NCBI RefSeq assembly: GCF_900156425.1 | Contig: NZ_FTNO01000005.1 | Coordinates: 1-64,000 of the forward strand | DNA length: 64,000 bases | DNA from: Haladaptatus litoreus | Lineage (GTDB): Archaea > Halobacteriota > Halobacteria > Halobacteriales > Haladaptataceae | Direction: 5' to 3' | Part shown: one piece after another, positions 63,874 to 64,000 of the stretch | How the letters are laid out: each line of letters begins with the position of its first letter | Numbering within the stretch: position 1 is the first letter of the stretch | Translations under genes and position numbers: made by a program | Notes under the pieces: model-generated | Told to the model about the DNA's origin: nothing | The model's input: only the letters and a program-made list of their open reading frames with translations | Databases searched by the model: none

Positions 63874-63932
63874 CAATCGGTCCTTGACGCCATTCACGGG
63901 CGCGCCGTCAATACCATTTCGAAACGTCCCCA

Positions 63933-64000
63933 CTATTGGTCGGAATCGTGAGTTTCCGGTACGTAGATATGAATCTCGCCGTCCCCGTGAACGACGACCT
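63933..64000 (-). CDS. C-terminal end of a gene running past the window edge
   Basis: On the minus strand the last bases encode 21 residues (VVVHGDGEIHIYVPETHDSD plus Q) and a TAG stop at 63933-63935. The frame stays open to the edge and has haloarchaeal composition. The product cannot be named from this piece. Confidence 0.6.
   Translation of the reverse strand, partial: VVVHGDGEIHIYVPETHDSDQ

Overview
The window is a stretch of a haloarchaeal (class Halobacteria) genome. The proteins are strongly acidic, third codon positions are GC-rich, TATA boxes lie about 26-30 bases before many start codons (leaderless transcripts), and Tat-type lipoproteins, an archaeal EF-1A, an Orc1/Cdc6 initiator and a TrmB regulator are all present. 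A Haladaptatus-like genus would fit, but that is a guess from gene content. No rRNA, tRNA, insertion sequence or CRISPR array was recognised. About 62 genes are supported, two of them interrupted by a single-base frameshift.

Layout. 0.6-1.7 kb: an HxlR regulator and a DICT-domain sensor. 1.8-5.3 kb: hemH-hemY facing hemE, enzymes of the oxidative (protoporphyrin/coproporphyrin) haem route rather than the sirohaem route common in archaea. 5.4-6.4 kb: copper chaperone CopZ divergent from an AsnC-TRASH copper regulator; the matching copper ATPase is at 15.4-18.1 kb. 6.4-8.2 kb: a Rieske domain fused to a long helical domain. 9.3-13.4 kb: nrdR-nrdA-nrdB, whose NrdB has the Phe-for-Tyr change of class Ic (Mn/Fe) enzymes. 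13-33.7 kb: small membrane and zinc-ribbon proteins, an orphan Eco57I-type methylase, an SLC13 permease, a glutamate-cysteine ligase-type enzyme, an alcohol dehydrogenase, a free-standing EF-1A, a uracil-DNA glycosylase-type protein, a newly proposed 42-residue protein coupled to a DUF7344-type protein, and a metallo-beta-lactamase-fold hydrolase.

34.0-44.1 kb is a maltodextrin module: malG-malF-malE on the minus strand, malK divergent, a GH15 glucoamylase, a GH13 alpha-amylase and a TrmB-family regulator. The two glycosidases lack export signals, so import followed by cytoplasmic hydrolysis is the simplest reading.

49.4-52.7 kb is the most striking region. A 1.8-kb stretch without genes, plus the 3' flank of orc1/cdc6, carries about nine copies of a 20-26 base element with core TTTCCGCTGTT, an AT-rich segment, and purine- or pyrimidine-rich tracts on either side of the initiator gene. 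It reads as a replication origin with its own initiator. One isolated, well-matched copy of the element lies 31 kb away, just after copA. Six kilobases beyond orc1 is a ParA ATPase operon with a small disordered partner, bracketed by AT-rich intergenic regions with degenerate repeats, so replication and partition functions sit close together.

The remaining right-hand part holds an HtrA-type protease, a formate dehydrogenase-type molybdoenzyme, a frameshifted nucleoside phosphorylase, an ornithine cyclodeaminase-family enzyme, an S9 peptidase and small membrane proteins. The window ends inside a minus-strand gene.
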